The position numbers and the translations under genes are program-made. 64,000 nt of DNA, from positions 1 through 64,000 of the forward strand of contig VXCM01001433.1 of assembly GCA_014773175.1 (NCBI GenBank), in the 5' to 3' direction. How positions within the stretch are numbered: position 1 is the stretch's first letter; each line of letters starts with the position of its first letter. Origin of the DNA: Lucifuga dentata (lineage: Eukaryota > Chordata > Actinopteri > Ophidiiformes > Bythitidae). The notes under the pieces are model-generated. The model worked only from the letters and a program-made list of their open reading frames with translations. It made no database searches and was not told the origin of the DNA. Below, piece by piece: positions 1 to 12,610 of this stretch.

Positions 1-1841
1 CATTCAAAGTCCCTACTCTCATCCCTAGACTCTTGCCTTTCCTCTGTTCTCTCTGCCTACGGACACACCTTCCTCCTCTCCTTCTTCAACGTGAATGTCT
101 ATGTTGTCATTATTGTTGCTGATGTGAGAGCTGTATGTGTGTGTGTGTCCTCTCATGACTAGCCCTAGTGGTTGCCAGCACCCTAAGATTGGATTCTATG
201 CTGCAGGTCTGGGCTCCATGGCATGGCTGAACAGAGCTGGCAGCATCTAGAATGACTTGCTATAACAAGATGTTTGCCAGGAGAGAAGTGGAGTGAAGTG
301 ATGATAATAAAAGTAAGGATAGAAAGTCATCTGAAAGTTAAAATGAAGCTGGTGGCTAAAACCTTTTCATCAAGCTTGAGGCTCATATGGGGTTAGGGGA
401 AAAGGCCAATGCAAAAAAAAAAAAAAAAAAAAAAAAGGTGTTAAGAATATTTTTTTGTTTGTTTGTTTGTATATAATATACTGTAAATATTCTACATGCC
501 TCATAAAACTAGCTAGACAACTGATAGTAGGTGCTGACATCACAGGAATTAAACACAGGCTGAGGAAAATCTATCAACAAGAAGAGAAGAGAAGAGTAGG
601 AGCAGACTACGAATGCAATTGGAACAGCAACATTACTCCTGGGCTTAAAAGAGCAACTGAAATCTGTGCTCGCTGTTGTGTAATTGCTGTGGTCAGCCAA
701 AATCATTGTGGGATTCTCTTTCATCAGCACAACATTATACTATACAAGGGAAACAATCCAAGGGAAAATCCAACATCTGGGGGATTTTCTTCACAGAAAA
801 AGTCGATTTACTTTACAATTCACTGTATTTGATGCCAACTTCAAAAAAGAATGCACAGCTAGTCAAATTAAAGAAAAAATGTTGAACTGTGCAAAGCAAT
901 CGACATATCTACTTGGATTTTATGCACAAGCTTTTATTTTCTCTTCAGAAATATAAATTTTCTTTTTTAATGTTAGATTGATAAATATAGAGAAGTACAG
1001 ACAGACAAAGGCAGCCCTTTAGCTGATAGCAACCCCAATTTCTGCCTTAACCCAGAACTTTGCTTACAACTAAAGGGAATAATAAGTGACTGAGATGAAA
1101 AAAAAAATATATATATATCAGAGGTCTACATTTTGATGGGACAAGAGTCAGCTGTGGGGAATTCTTCACCAAACTCTAGTATATTGAAAAAACTGGTTAA
1201 TGAAATCCATCTTGCATATAGCATTTGAAACACAGATTAAAAAAAAAAAAAAAAAAAAAATCAGTCAATAACTAAAATGTCTTAGTTGCCCCAAGGTGCC
1301 TAGAATTGGATTAAGCAACAAAAACCTGTGAGAAAAAATAGCAGAACAACTCGTGTCTTTATATGTGCACTATATTCTGTAGATATTGCTGGTTTCATTT
1401 GATATATACCATAAGCTTATTTACCTACTTGCAATTTTAAGAGTTTTGCTAATTGCTTTCTTAAAGTAATTATCCAGAGAGGTCTTACTAAGTCCCTAAA
1501 GCCACTTATAACTTTCTGCTCAGGCGTCACAATACACAGACTGCATGCATAATAAATAAGGTTCTTACCTTTATTTGCAACCATTCAGAGCGAACATCAT
1601 CGGAGGGAAACAGAAAGAGAGGAATAAGATTAGAATAGTCAATATGGTGAATTAATGAATAACTTCTATTTATTTAGTTTCATCTTATTTGTAGCCAATC
1701 CCACAATTTATTGCAAGGATTCAGTTTGACATTTTTTTTTTTTTTTAATGGCTTGCTTTCTCTGCAACACCAAGCACTATATTTTTACCTGTACTTGTTA
1801 ATTTAATCTGTGTTCCCTGTTTTTATTTCTTTTTTTTTTTA
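1..1841. other. gene-free A-rich stretch
   Basis: No reading frame with recognisable protein content. It holds an A24 run at 413-436, a short TTTG repeat near 456-470, an A/TA run near 1099-1118 and an A22 run at 1239-1260. The open frames around 455-956 overlap in several frames, have no splice context and do not resemble a known protein. I see no RNA gene. Confidence 0.6.
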
Positions 1842-1935
1842 ATGTAAAGCACTTTGAGCTACATGTTGTGTATGAAAGGTGCTATACAAATAAAGTTTAT
1901 TATTATTATGATTATTATTATTATTATTATTATTA
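1842..1935 (+). mobile_element. 3' end of an L2-type LINE or LINE-dependent SINE
   Basis: The segment reads AATGTAAAGCACTTTGAGC, then a short linker, then GTGCTATACAAATAAAG and a TTA repeat (1897-1935). This 'AAAGCACTTTGAG ... GTGCTATACAAATAAA (ATT)n' arrangement is the usual 3' tail of L2-clade LINEs and the SINEs that borrow their tail in teleosts. No reverse transcriptase sequence lies upstream, so this is a severely 5'-truncated copy or a SINE tail. The family name is recall, not a search result. Confidence 0.7.
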
Positions 1936-2742
1936 ACTCACCGAAACAGTTGTATTTATGGCATGTGTAAAGTGTAAATATAGAGTGAGTTGAGATTTGT
2001 GTCTGTGCTCTAAAAGCATGTTCTTATCACATTGAGAAATCAAAGCCTACATATTGATGTTGGTGTGATGGGGGGTGGGTTGAAATGCTGGTGAGCATCA
2101 GCAATGACTGTAGCACTAACACAGTGAGCAGCAGCAATGAGTGTAGCAGCTGTGGATGCAATTTGAGCACTGAAGCAGCTGAACTTGAACAGAGAGGAAG
2201 CTAAAATCTGCTAAATCAACTGTTTAATTGGAGTACTGTGTTGTATGTATGTAGCCTATAGCCAGGTTTATATTTGATGTTAACTAGTCATATGCTTCAG
2301 CCCACAGTTGCTACACAAACGGTGCTCACATACACAGCTGCATATTTTATGACAGTCTGCAGATTTACTTAATCTTTCCACCAGAGCAAAGTAAGGGTTG
2401 AAAGATAAACCATCCCTGGTCTTCACCAAAAACTTCCACTTTTTGCTCAACACTGGAAACAAAGACAGTGACAACTGAATCTGCATTTTACTTCAGTTAT
2501 GAAAGTGTAAGATGCAGCCACAGGGTGACAACTGAAGAGAAATAGCACCATTTATATAGAATGTGGCTCTGTATGTTTAGGTGTTTAGCATATAACAGGG
2601 AGCCACCAAATTCCTTTCAATTGTCATTCACTAAACAACCCAACTCTGGAATTTTGGTTCCATTATAGTTCCATTCGCTGAGAGAGGAAAAAAGACAAGG
2701 GTGACAAGGAAGGGGAAAAAATCCTGAAGAATAACTGAAGAT

Positions 2743-2780
2743 AAAAAAAAAAAAAAAAAANAAAAAAAAAAAAAAAAAAA
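2743..2780. repeat. poly-A tract interrupted by an assembly N
   Basis: A18, one N (2761), then A19. The same A-N-A pattern recurs at 6815-6850, 16894-16930, 17213-17242, 33954-33990, 45490-45517 and 54063-54089, so it marks homopolymers where the assembler stopped. The true length is unknown. Confidence 0.9.
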
Positions 2781-3127
2781 TGGGGAAGGATGTGAGGGTG
2801 GAGAAAGCTAGAAAATGATGAGCTTAACTGCATACAAAGAAGAAAAATATTTATTTAGTCAAGTCTTCAAGATTACTCATAGAGTATGCAAAGAACAAGC
2901 CCAACCCATACTTCATCTATCATAAACCATGGACTGAAAGAAAAAAAAATTTTTTTTACAAAGAATGGGAAAGAAAAAGAAAGATTCAAGCATAGGAAAA
3001 ACATGGAAGGCCTAAGGCCTAAGGAGTGAGAGATAGAGCAGAGGAAGGGGGAAAGAGAGGGAGAGGAGGGAGAGAATCTATGATCAGAAACTAGTGACAG
3101 CTTCTAACGCGCTTTTTTCAATTTCAG

Positions 3128-3153
3128 CTATTGAAAAGCCCAAGAAGTGAGAG
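3128..3153 (+). other. candidate micro-exon (unsupported)
   Basis: A pyrimidine-rich acceptor (tttttcaatttcag) precedes 26 bases and a consensus donor (GAG|gtgagc). One frame is open and reads LLKSPRSE; another would end IEKPKK-stop. No neighbouring exon on the same strand is evident and the peptide is too short to identify. It may be a chance pair of splice signals. Confidence 0.15.
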
Positions 3154-5337
3154 GTGAGCTGTGTTTCAGATACATTATCTTTCTCTGGCTGCACTGACAA
3201 ATTGCTATGAGATAATTGCTCTTCCACCTTTTCCCATAAACCTGAGCCAAATGTGTGTAACTATCTGAAACAATTATACAAAAAGGGTCTATGTCTCTTT
3301 CCCTCCAATCTGCGAATCAGTAATCCCACTAAACATAGAATAAAAACTACAATATTTTTCTTTGTTCTTTAAGTGTAATACATGCCCTGTAGTTTCTAAT
3401 TTTCATTGTCAGCCAGAGTGATTACATTGCATTAGTACTGGCCATGCAGATAAGGAAATAATCCCTTTAAGAGACCTCTCCACAGTATAAAGTTCAATAC
3501 TTTGAATTCCCTGTAATGTCTTCCATATAACTCATACTCTGTTGCACTAGATGCACAAGGATTTCAGAATCCATGTTAACGTATGTTCAGATCTGTCAGT
3601 CTAGTCTATCAGAGAGTAATTGGAACAGTTGGGCAGTAAAGCAGACCTCTACAAAGCTCAGTATCTTTGTTAAAACGTAGGCTAGAGAACCACCCTGCCA
3701 ACTTCCCTCATGGCAGCAATCCAGCTTTATTGATCTCATCATTCCTAGTTTAATGTCTGCCACATCCAACTAGGTTTCCACAAAAAGGTAGCATTATGCT
3801 CACACATGCACACACATGCAAATGCAAAGAACAACAAAAAGCTCTGCGTTAGCTCTGATCTGGCTGGTAATAAAGCAACTTGGATATGTGGCAAACGTAA
3901 GTGTTCCGTGTATGCTGCTTGCTCCTCAAATACCTCCCATTGTGAGATTTTCTTATGATGCTTTCAACTTGCGCTCGGAACTCTAACCTCCGACTGTGAA
4001 AAATCAAAGAACCTGCCCCATCAACTCGGACTTCCTCCTCGGAAAGTGGGACAAGGTTTTCCAATCTCTGAGTTCAGGATTGACATCATTTCAACATTGC
4101 AGCTCACAATGTAAAGAGTAATTTCTCTATTTATAAATGAACGTTTAGAAGCATTTTCTTTAAATAAATCAACATTCAGAAACCGCAACAGTTTAAACAT
4201 GTAACATTAGCAATGCAGCAGCTGTTTTGAAATGATAAATAGCTCATAAATATTTAAATGCAGTTTCTTTCGGACCAGAGCAAACAAAGCAAAAGCTTTC
4301 ATGTAGTCTCTCACTTTGTTTAGTTTGAACGTGCAGTGGTCGTAAATGACACAGTTCCAAGATCTGACCTTCCACTTCTGAGGTATAGTGCATGCAGCAT
4401 TAGACTGTCACAGAAGCTCACATTTAAGTTTGATTTTTGGAAAGAGTGTGGCTCTATGGCATATGTCAACCCCAAGATGACCTCTGAGGGCAAATCACAG
4501 CATATCAACCCCTCCAAATCCTTCATGGTTTTATACATATTGAGAAAAGAATGAGGCATCAACAGGGTAGTTGATAAGTGCAGATATTTTCTTCTAAAGG
4601 CCTTTGCAAGTTGACTTTTGCTGACACCTATGAAAGAATGGACAAGCCACATCACTGTCACTTCAAGCTGGATCCAAAGAAGCAGCAGAAAATTGATCTC
4701 TGTGGCTTTATGTCATTAATATTTATAAGGACTTTGGATGGGATTTTACTCAGTTTGTAATGACATACTTCTGTGAGCTGACCCAAGTAGGTCGCAGTGT
4801 TATAACACTTTGTATGTGATTTATTCCTCTAAGTTAATCTAGAACTTGTAATCAAGAGTGGATCAAGTGGCCCTTTTGTTTTGCCAGGGTCAATCTTGGC
4901 AGGTTTTAACGGTATTCCTCTTCACAAGAACTACCAGGCCAGGAATCACAAAATCATCCAAACTTGAAAAATTTTATTCAGTCAAGAACACTCAGACCAT
5001 CTTGAACTAACACCACCACATAATCAGTTACACACTTGCCCTGAGTAGCCCACCCTCAGTCCTGATCCAACATTACAATCTGTTTTAGAATCAGTGTTAA
5101 AATAATTTAGTTTGACCTAGGCTACAGAAAGAATTAACACTTAACTGTAATGAAATGCAAACAAACCAATCTGCATGAATCTCAGGAAGTTCTTCAACCT
5201 CATGAATATGCATAAATGTGTCATCAATTATTCATGTCTAAGCACCTAATGTCAGGTATTCACAGATACTTTTTTAGATGAAAATTATGCATTGCATGTG
5301 AACATCTGTTATGCGCACAAGTTGGATAGTGGGTTCC

Positions 5338-5342
<5 letters not shown>

Positions 5343-5376
<34 letters not shown>
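5343..5376. repeat. (TG)17 microsatellite
   Basis: Uninterrupted TG dinucleotides followed by a short imperfect extension to about 5389. A (CT) run lies 165 bases downstream at 5541-5559. The open frame through it (5311-5595) is a by-product of the repeat. Confidence 0.95.
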
Positions 5377-5377
<1 letters not shown>

Positions 5378-5559
5378 ATGTGTGTGTGAGTGAGCAGAAG
5401 GAAGAAGCTTGGGAGTCAAGACAAGTTTATGTCAAAATTCCCTGTGGATTTCATGAAGTATCTGTGTTTGTATTCATGATTGCATATACAATTAAGGTGT
5501 GTTTGTCAGTGGGCAAACAACACACCTGTATACCCATACACTCTCTCTCTCTCTCTCTC

Positions 5560-6814
5560 GCTCACTTTCCATCTTTTAACACTGACAATCATTAGCTTCC
5601 ATTATTTTCATCTCAAGGCATCAAGAACTATTATTGCATCTATCTCACCGTCACCAGGGGCATCAGGATCTCTTAACTGTACAGTTATTCAAGAGTAATT
5701 AATCCCACTATAAAGAGAAAAGGCAGATGATCTACACAGAAGGAGATGGTACAGGAGTTGAGGTAAAACAAGGTAAGTGAGCAGGAGCAAAACTGTGGAA
5801 TTACTGTGTGATATACCTACTTTTTAAGAATGCAATATTACATTTTTGTAAAGCATTTATCTCCCATTCATCCAAATGGGACTGACTGAAGTGATGTGAT
5901 TTCTCAGACATTTATCTCCTCTGCTGCTGAATTTCTCTCTTTACTTAATGTTGATACAATAACAGATGGTTTCGGCACGAGCTGTTATGCCATTTTAAAC
6001 CAAATTACAGTACATTCTTGCCTTGCTGAAATGAATCTTAATTCAAAGAGAGCCAAACATAAATGGATGTGTCACCTTCACAGATCAAAAGATTTGAAGG
6101 GATACTGCAATGCTGAAGTCATCTAGAACAGAACAAAGTTTTTCAATTACCTTACTGGAAAAAAAAATCCCATAATCCTACAGTTTTTTTTCTCTTAAAG
6201 TGTGAAACATTTGCAAGTGGATGAAACCCTAATGCAGCCTTCTTGACCTACTGACCACAACATTCCTAAAAGAAGCTTTGGAATCCATTTGTCCACATGT
6301 CTTTAATATCTACTGTCATACAGTATCATTTAAAGCATTCCATTATAAACACTACTTAAGGAGTCATCTCTAAACCATGACATTACAGACTCTAATTCTG
6401 GAAGGACAATGGACATTCAATTCAATGGACAATCTGACTTCATCAGTCCTGACACAATTTTGAATTTGGAAATATGTTGAGTCTCTTTCCAATATTTTCA
6501 AGTGCTATATTTATGAAATAATGAAAAAAGAAATGAATGATCGAAGGTCATAATACAAAATTAATGACTACAGGTGAGCAGGTTGCAGATCTAAAAGTTG
6601 CATCAACAGCAAACTGAAAACTGTTAGAAAACATTGGCTGAGATGGTTTATTTTGACAGAGTTTTTTAAAAAAGTATTAATTTAGCAAGGTGGTGAGATG
6701 AATGTGCATTTGAGTCAAAGTCATAAAAGAAGCCAATTTGACTCCACTGTGCTAAAGATTAAGTGGTGCATGAAACACTTCAGACTTCAGAAAATATTCT
6801 GCATGTCATACATT
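5560..6814. other. gene-free stretch
   Basis: AT-rich, unique-looking DNA with no recognisable protein, RNA gene or transposon end. The 76-codon frame at 5896-6126 has no recognisable content. Confidence 0.55.
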
Positions 6815-6850
6815 AAAAAAAAAAAAAAAAAANAAAAAAAAAAAAAAAAA
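6815..6850. repeat. poly-A tract interrupted by an assembly N
   Basis: A18, one N (6833), A17. It could be the tail of an old retrocopy, but no body is recognisable upstream. Confidence 0.9.
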
Positions 6851-9800
6851 CTAAATAGAAGCATAAAGATCTTTTTAAAATTGAGTTTCCTGTGTGTGAG
6901 AAGAAGAAATGAGAAAATACCTGATTGGGAGAGTAAGCCTGAGGACCAAAATGAGTGTGCCTAGAAAGATAGAATAACACACACACATTGCACACACTGT
7001 TACAGGATGATGCAGTAATAGGCAGTCCAATGCCAAAGGCCAGTACCAAAGCACTCTAATTAAACAGAATGTTTACAGAAAAGGCTTGACAAAGAAGGAG
7101 AGCAGAAAATATTCATGCAAAGAAAGAAGAGAGGATTAGAGATGAACACCACGTGTCATCCCGAATGCTGCTCACACACAAACTGAAAAACTAAAAGTAC
7201 ATTTCTCAAGTTCTTTGTATGCATGTGCACATTCGCATTTCTGCTGTGCACACTGCAATAAGTACTGCTTCAAGAAGACTTTCTTACACTGCACTGGCAG
7301 AGGAAATAAAGTAGGATTCTGCTTTTGTCCTAATTGCATCAGTGTACAGTTAGCAAATTAAAACAATTACATCTGCGGGCCAGTTGTCCACTGAACTGTA
7401 AACTGCAGAACAACAACAATATGGAGGAAGACCTCAGCAAGATGAAACAGTCTCATTAATACATATGGGGGATGAGAAGGAGAGGAAAGCAGTGTAATCA
7501 AGCTGCAGCTTATTCAGCTGAAAACTCTAAGATTTTTCCAAAGATATGCAGCTACAGCTGGGTAGTGTGCAAGTGGAGAGACCTAGATTGGCTCTGATTG
7601 AGCATGAATGTGTGTATGCATGCATGTATACGTGTGTGTGTGTCTTGTTGTGCCTATATGTGCTCTCCTGCACTCATATACACACCAAATCAATTCAAAT
7701 TAGGTCATCTCTTCACTCAGTCTAATGTTCCATAAAAGATGTAAGAGGTTCCATCCATATCACTGTCTCTTTCTGGCTTTACTTATCTCTAGGTGTCTGC
7801 TGCTGCCTGTCAGCCAACACAAGCCATCTCTACGGCAAACGTAATGGACTGTTACAGAAGCTACCTAAAGCCTGTCCTGCCATTTGTGACACTGAGTGTA
7901 AAGAGTGAATGTTAGGGGGAATTTTGAAGGGGGAATAGACACATTTCATGACCTACAATAGTCTTCATCTAGAATCCCACCACTGATTTACAGTGAGCTG
8001 TAAATCAGACAAATCTACTGTAACTGGCTGCATGACATAAAACTCTGGACAAGTAGGTGATGGGCAAGTGGCTGAAATCATGAAACTGCTATGGGAATTA
8101 TCCACAGAGAGTGGGAACCTGCACAGACAAGAGCACTTTGCATTATGTACAGTCACTACATGGTGGAAATCCCTCTAAAAACATATTTACTGTATTTTAG
8201 CTTGTACCATAGACTTCACAGTGTTGGTCCACTGACCTGAGCCTTCATTGTATCAATGAAGAATGGTCATTGCATACATTATATGTCATTCACTTAAGGA
8301 TAAAGTAGAATACTGTCAGATTTTTGAACGCCCAAGTCAGAACAACAATCAGAATTGGGTGACTTGACTTGTACTTATAATCAACATATAGCAAATGAGG
8401 AATTTATTATCATAATGCTTAAAAAGGTGAAATGTAGTAGCATCTGAAATGAGCAGAAATTGTGAAGGATATAGGAAAGAACACAGAGAGAAAGAGGAAG
8501 ACATGTAGAGTAAAGAAAGTAGTGCTGTGGAGAGCAGAAATAGAAGTGGGTTAAATAGAAGGTGGTTTCAGGGCACAGTCACTAAGAAAGGTTGCTGGTT
8601 CAAACACCGGTCAGTAAGCGCTGAAAGAAATGGACGAGCAGAGGCAACACATTTAAGTCGTGTGTGTTAAGCCCACTATCAGCCTAAACCACTCTGCCTC
8701 TCCAGTGCACTTTGCAAACCTTGCAAAGTGAGAGAAACTGAGGTGAACTTTTTCCTCTGCTCCTTCTCTTCCACTACTATCTCTCTTTTGCACCTCAGTG
8801 CCGTGAATCCCAGAGTGGGTAGACTGGCACTTACATCTGAACCCGTGATGAGACTGTGAGGAAAAATCGCGATGAAGAATCTCAAGTAATGTTGCACGTG
8901 GGGACCCTGTCATCCAGAAGTTCAAGACGCTGGAGGGACATGTCAATATACATGTCAAAAGAACCAAAAGAAGAGTAAGAAGGTGATGTGTAGAATAAGA
9001 GCAACAGTAAATGTGTTTGGCAGAGTCTGAAAGAGAAAAACATGAGTTGAATTTAGAAGCTTAAACACCCACATCAATGCTGCTACCTTCTTACTGTTTC
9101 TCAGCTGTTAATGAGAATTCTCACAGCAAAGTAGGTCACCAACATCTGGTTAACCCATGCTGAAATACACAAATAAAAGCTCATTCAATAACAGTACCAT
9201 ATGCATGATATGACATAGTTCCTTCATGTGCCACGAGAGGCATTTAGTCAGCATCTATGACACAGAACAGCAATCACCCCAACCAGATTGTTCTACCACA
9301 CACAAAAATATTCTTATAGGCCTAGTTTAGGCCGACATTGACACTGAAAAATGAACCAGAATTACCATTCTCATTGATTACTCTTTTATTGTACTAAAGA
9401 AAACAGCATCATAACAATTAGACCCCAAGTAATACTGAATTCTTATGCAGATACCAATATTGTTATTGACAAGTAAAAAACAGATCAGATAAAAACACAT
9501 GAAATATTAACAATTTTTTTAACACAAGCATAACCTCCCCCTAATGAGCTCATCTGTGTAAACACACACAAACTCTGAAGATACCAAACCTTTATAGTGG
9601 TGTCCAATTAGACATGCACAAACACTGAAATTTTTATGCCATCATGGAAATGCAGGGAGTAGGTGGTGAACCGAGGAAGAAAGATGAAAGGTGAATTGAT
9701 GTATGGAGTGAGAGAAAAAAAGAAAGAGCGGAGGGCAGTCACTGTTTTTGACACCTGGGTGCTGCTGAACACACAAGGGTGCTCAGATGAAACCAACCAA

Positions 9801-10374
9801 AACCACCAGAGTCCACCTGAGACATGCACACACAAAGCTGCACCTCCCAACACAGCAGGGACCAGGGAGCCAGTTCTGGATGTTGTATGGTGTGTGACAA
9901 GCAGCGTTATCACTCCGTCACACTGTGATGCATCAGGGTTTGATAGTGAGGAGCAACAATAACACATTCCTCCTCCAGCCCTGTCCCTCTTGACTGAAGG
10001 AGAAAGGAGGGAGAGCTGATCTCCTACATGCAGGCAGTTTCTAGAATTGGGTGCATCCTCCTCAAACAATTGTCATCCCATATATTGCCAATCTGCAGTT
10101 AAAACAATGTCTGGTGTCACTTGTAAAGAATTACTTTGAAATGCACAGCAAAAGGATTTTTTTTTTTTCATTTTAATGTCTTGCAGTCACATATACTAAG
10201 TGTATAATCTCTCATAAAAGGGACTGTAAATTGCATGCAGGACTACAAGATGCTCCAATGGGGAAATGCACAAAGAAACAAAACCAGCACACAAGGAAGA
10301 AGACTGACAAATATGGATTTATATAGGTGATTTCCAGTAAGCTCTAAATATATTAAATTTCAGCACAATTTTTG
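6851..10374. other. gene-free stretch
   Basis: No recognisable gene. It contains an imperfect GT stretch near 7609-7642, a degenerate SINE head (8561-8612) and an exon-like minus-strand segment at 8835-8929, which was considered and rejected. The frames at 9608-10069 overlap on both strands and encode no familiar motif. Confidence 0.55.
8561..8612 (+). mobile_element. degenerate tRNA-type SINE head
   Basis: The text GGTGG ... AAGAAAGGTTGCTGGTTCAAACACCGG resembles the promoter head of DANA-like fish SINEs. GGTTCAAACACC stands in the position of the RNA polymerase III B box (GGTTCGAATCC). No body or tail follows, so this is only a remnant. Confidence 0.35.
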
Positions 10375-10392
10375 AAAGAAAGAAAGAAAGAT

Positions 10393-10755
10393 TCTCTATA
10401 CCTGCTTACCCTGTGCAGGGTCACAGGCTGCTGAGCCTATTCCAGCATTCATTTGGGCAACCTGAACCGGATAGCAGGGCTAATGCCCGTTTCAAACTGT
10501 TCTCGTAGTAATCGTACACTGTGAATTCATTGTTTTTCACAATGAGTGAGATGGTGTAACAAACTCTTACTCAGTCTCAGACTCGTGTCAGACTGTCCGA
10601 TATCAAGCCTAATGCATGTCAGATTGTGCAACGAATGCCCAGTAAATTGTGGTGCTGTGACAGAAATACGTCATCAACTTGTCATCCAAGTTGACCACAT
10701 GCACACATGGAGAGAACATCCATACTCTGGATTCAAATTCAGGACTTCTTCTGCC
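10393..10755 (-). mobile_element. degenerate DANA-like SINE, probably interrupted
   Basis: The left part (10398-10462) reads CTGCTTACCCTGTGCAGGGTCACAGG ... GCCTATTCCAGCATTCAT, the 3' body of this SINE family in reverse orientation. The right part (10690-10755) reads CACATGGAGAGAACATCC ... ATTCAAATTCAGGACTTCTT, the promoter-proximal half. About 220 unrelated bases lie between. A GAAA run (10375-10391) sits at the 3' end. The full extent is uncertain; the 10398-10462 part is the surest. Confidence 0.5.
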
Positions 10756-11657
10756 CATTGATCCCCAACACATTCATTATAATCTGAACAAGCTGGACCT
10801 GAAATATCTAACCACATATTTTGTTTCTTTACATGGCATGACCCCAGAATCCTCCCACTAACTCCACACTGACAAATACAAATATGACACACGCACACAC
10901 ACAGAGACACACATGTACATAGATATCCTCATTCAGTCACTTGAACACTTCCTATCATGTGTTGTCAGATCAACATCACATGTGTAAGTCTCATTTTCTT
11001 CCCATTTTTATACCAAAACTAGATGATGACTATTTACACAAACACTGGAATCTATACAGTCAGCAGTCTGAGTCATCACTGGATGGAATATTTGGCTAAA
11101 TGACAGCTGAAAAGAAAAAGAAACTTTTCTGTAAATATTATTTCCTGCATAATGATCTAATTAAAATAAATTTAAAATTCCAAAATCAGAAGCTGAAATA
11201 AGCTTGAAGGGCTTTTGTGCGCACACCATTTTTCTCTTTAAATTAAACCTGAAAGGCGCAGGTCTCCTTTGGCATGGTACTGCAAAGCTCTATCAGGAGT
11301 GATGTGTGTTACAGTTAATACTAGATGGACCAGCAGTGGGGATATGCGATGTAAGCGTCTGGCGAGATGTGCATCATCTCTCAGTTGGGCTGAGTCTGTT
11401 TTGTTGTGTTTGTGTGAGAGAGCGGCAGGAGAGGTTGAGTGCAACGTTATTACGCACACACCTACGCACACCGGAGACCTGCAAGATCCCCACACTGCTT
11501 TTACCATACTGTAAGTAAATAAACTGGATCCCCTTGCGTGTCAGACGATGTATGTGCGTATCTGTTCCTTCATCTGTGCCTTTTGTGCCACTGTTGATGT
11601 CTCTAGAGAAGTGTTTGTGTACACACGTGTGTGTTTGAGAAAGATATAAAAAAAGAA

Positions 11658-11660
<3 letters not shown>
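10756..11660. other. gene-free stretch
   Basis: Holds an imperfect CA run (about 10885-10915) and AT-rich DNA. Overlapping open frames at 11238-11518 on both strands lack splice context and do not resemble a known protein. Confidence 0.55.
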
Positions 11661-11693
<33 letters not shown>

Positions 11694-11694
11694 N

Positions 11695-11751
<57 letters not shown>
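11661..11751. repeat. compound (GA)n-N-(GT)n microsatellite
   Basis: GA repeats (11661-11693) run into one N (11694) and then GT repeats (11695-11751). The N lies exactly at the motif switch, so both the length and the true junction are unresolved. Confidence 0.95.
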
Positions 11752-11752
<1 letters not shown>

Positions 11753-11906
11753 CCCCACTGCTTAATACATGTTTGATTTGTTGATTTGGTCTCGTCTACA
11801 TAAACAAGGCTTCCTCAGTCTGAGAGGAAGGCCCACTGGAGCAGACATAGGTAAGCCAGCAAACTAGCCTGATCAACATTCATACTGCATAGACACCATC
11901 CAGTGG

Positions 11907-12610
11907 CTCTCCTCTCCTCTCTACCTCCAACCCTCTCTTTCCCTTTCCCTCTCCTCCTCTCCCACCTTTTTCCCTTTTTCTCTCCTAACCTCCCCTCTCT
12001 TCTTGTTTCTCTCCTCTTCTCTTTTCTACTCTTTGCCTTCCTCCTCCCCTCTCTTTGCTTTTCCTCTCCTCCTCCTCCTCTCCCAATCAGTCTTCCCACT
12101 TTCTCTCCTCATCTCTTCTCTCCCCTCCTCTTCTTATCTTGCTGTCTCCTTTTTTCTCCTCTCCTATTTTCTTCTTCCCCTCTTTTTCCCCTCTCCTCCA
12201 CTCATCTGTCTTCCCAGTTTCTCTCCTCTCCCCTTTTCTCCTCTTCTTACTTTTTCCTCCCTTCCGCTTCTTCCCTCTCCTCCCCACCTATCACTCTTCC
12301 TGCTTCCTCCTGCTTCCTCTCCTCATAATTTTTCCTTTCCTTTCATTTTCCTTTCCATCCCTTTCCCTTCAGTTCTATTCAAGTCATTACAATTCAATTA
12401 TTTCATTATCTGTTTTTCTCCCCCTAAATCTCTACTCTTCTGTTTTATTTTGTTCCACTGTCATCTTTCATCTCCTCCTCTCCACTCATCTTTTCTGTGC
12501 TGCTCTGTTCTCTCATTCAGTTCTATTTAGCTCTTCTCCGTTCATTTCTCTTCACTCTTTGCTTCTTTTCCTCCTACCTTCTCTCCTCTCCTCTCCGATG
12601 TCTACCTGCC
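11907..12610 (+). repeat. ~700-base polypyrimidine tract
   Basis: The + strand is almost wholly C and T (CTCCT, CTTCC and TTTTCC blocks); purity is highest from 11907 to about 12340 and lower after that. Long homopurine-homopyrimidine DNA can form triplexes. The 141-223-codon frames here (for example 12055-12726) are low-complexity S/L/F/P strings produced by the tract and are not genes. Confidence 0.9.

Larger units (their letters stand above)
1936..5342. other. gene-free stretch
   Basis: No convincing gene. It contains a poly-A tract broken by a single N (2743-2780), a purine-rich stretch near 2990-3075, one exon-like 26-base segment (3128-3153, listed separately) and AT-rich unique-looking DNA. 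Short open frames at 4320-4760 occur on both strands with no splice support. Confidence 0.6.

Noticed and set aside
1569..1620. Minus-strand segment reading PSDDVRSEWLQIK before a gtaaga donor
   Set aside because: No AG acceptor lies in or just after the pyrimidine tract upstream, so the exon cannot be delimited. The peptide resembles discoidin-type WLQ motifs only superficially.
8835..8929. 95-base minus-strand segment with ccctccag acceptor and gtaagt donor
   Set aside because: The peptide is unfamiliar, and a perfect gtaagt is expected about 30 times by chance on the two strands of 64 kb. Weaker than the candidates kept.
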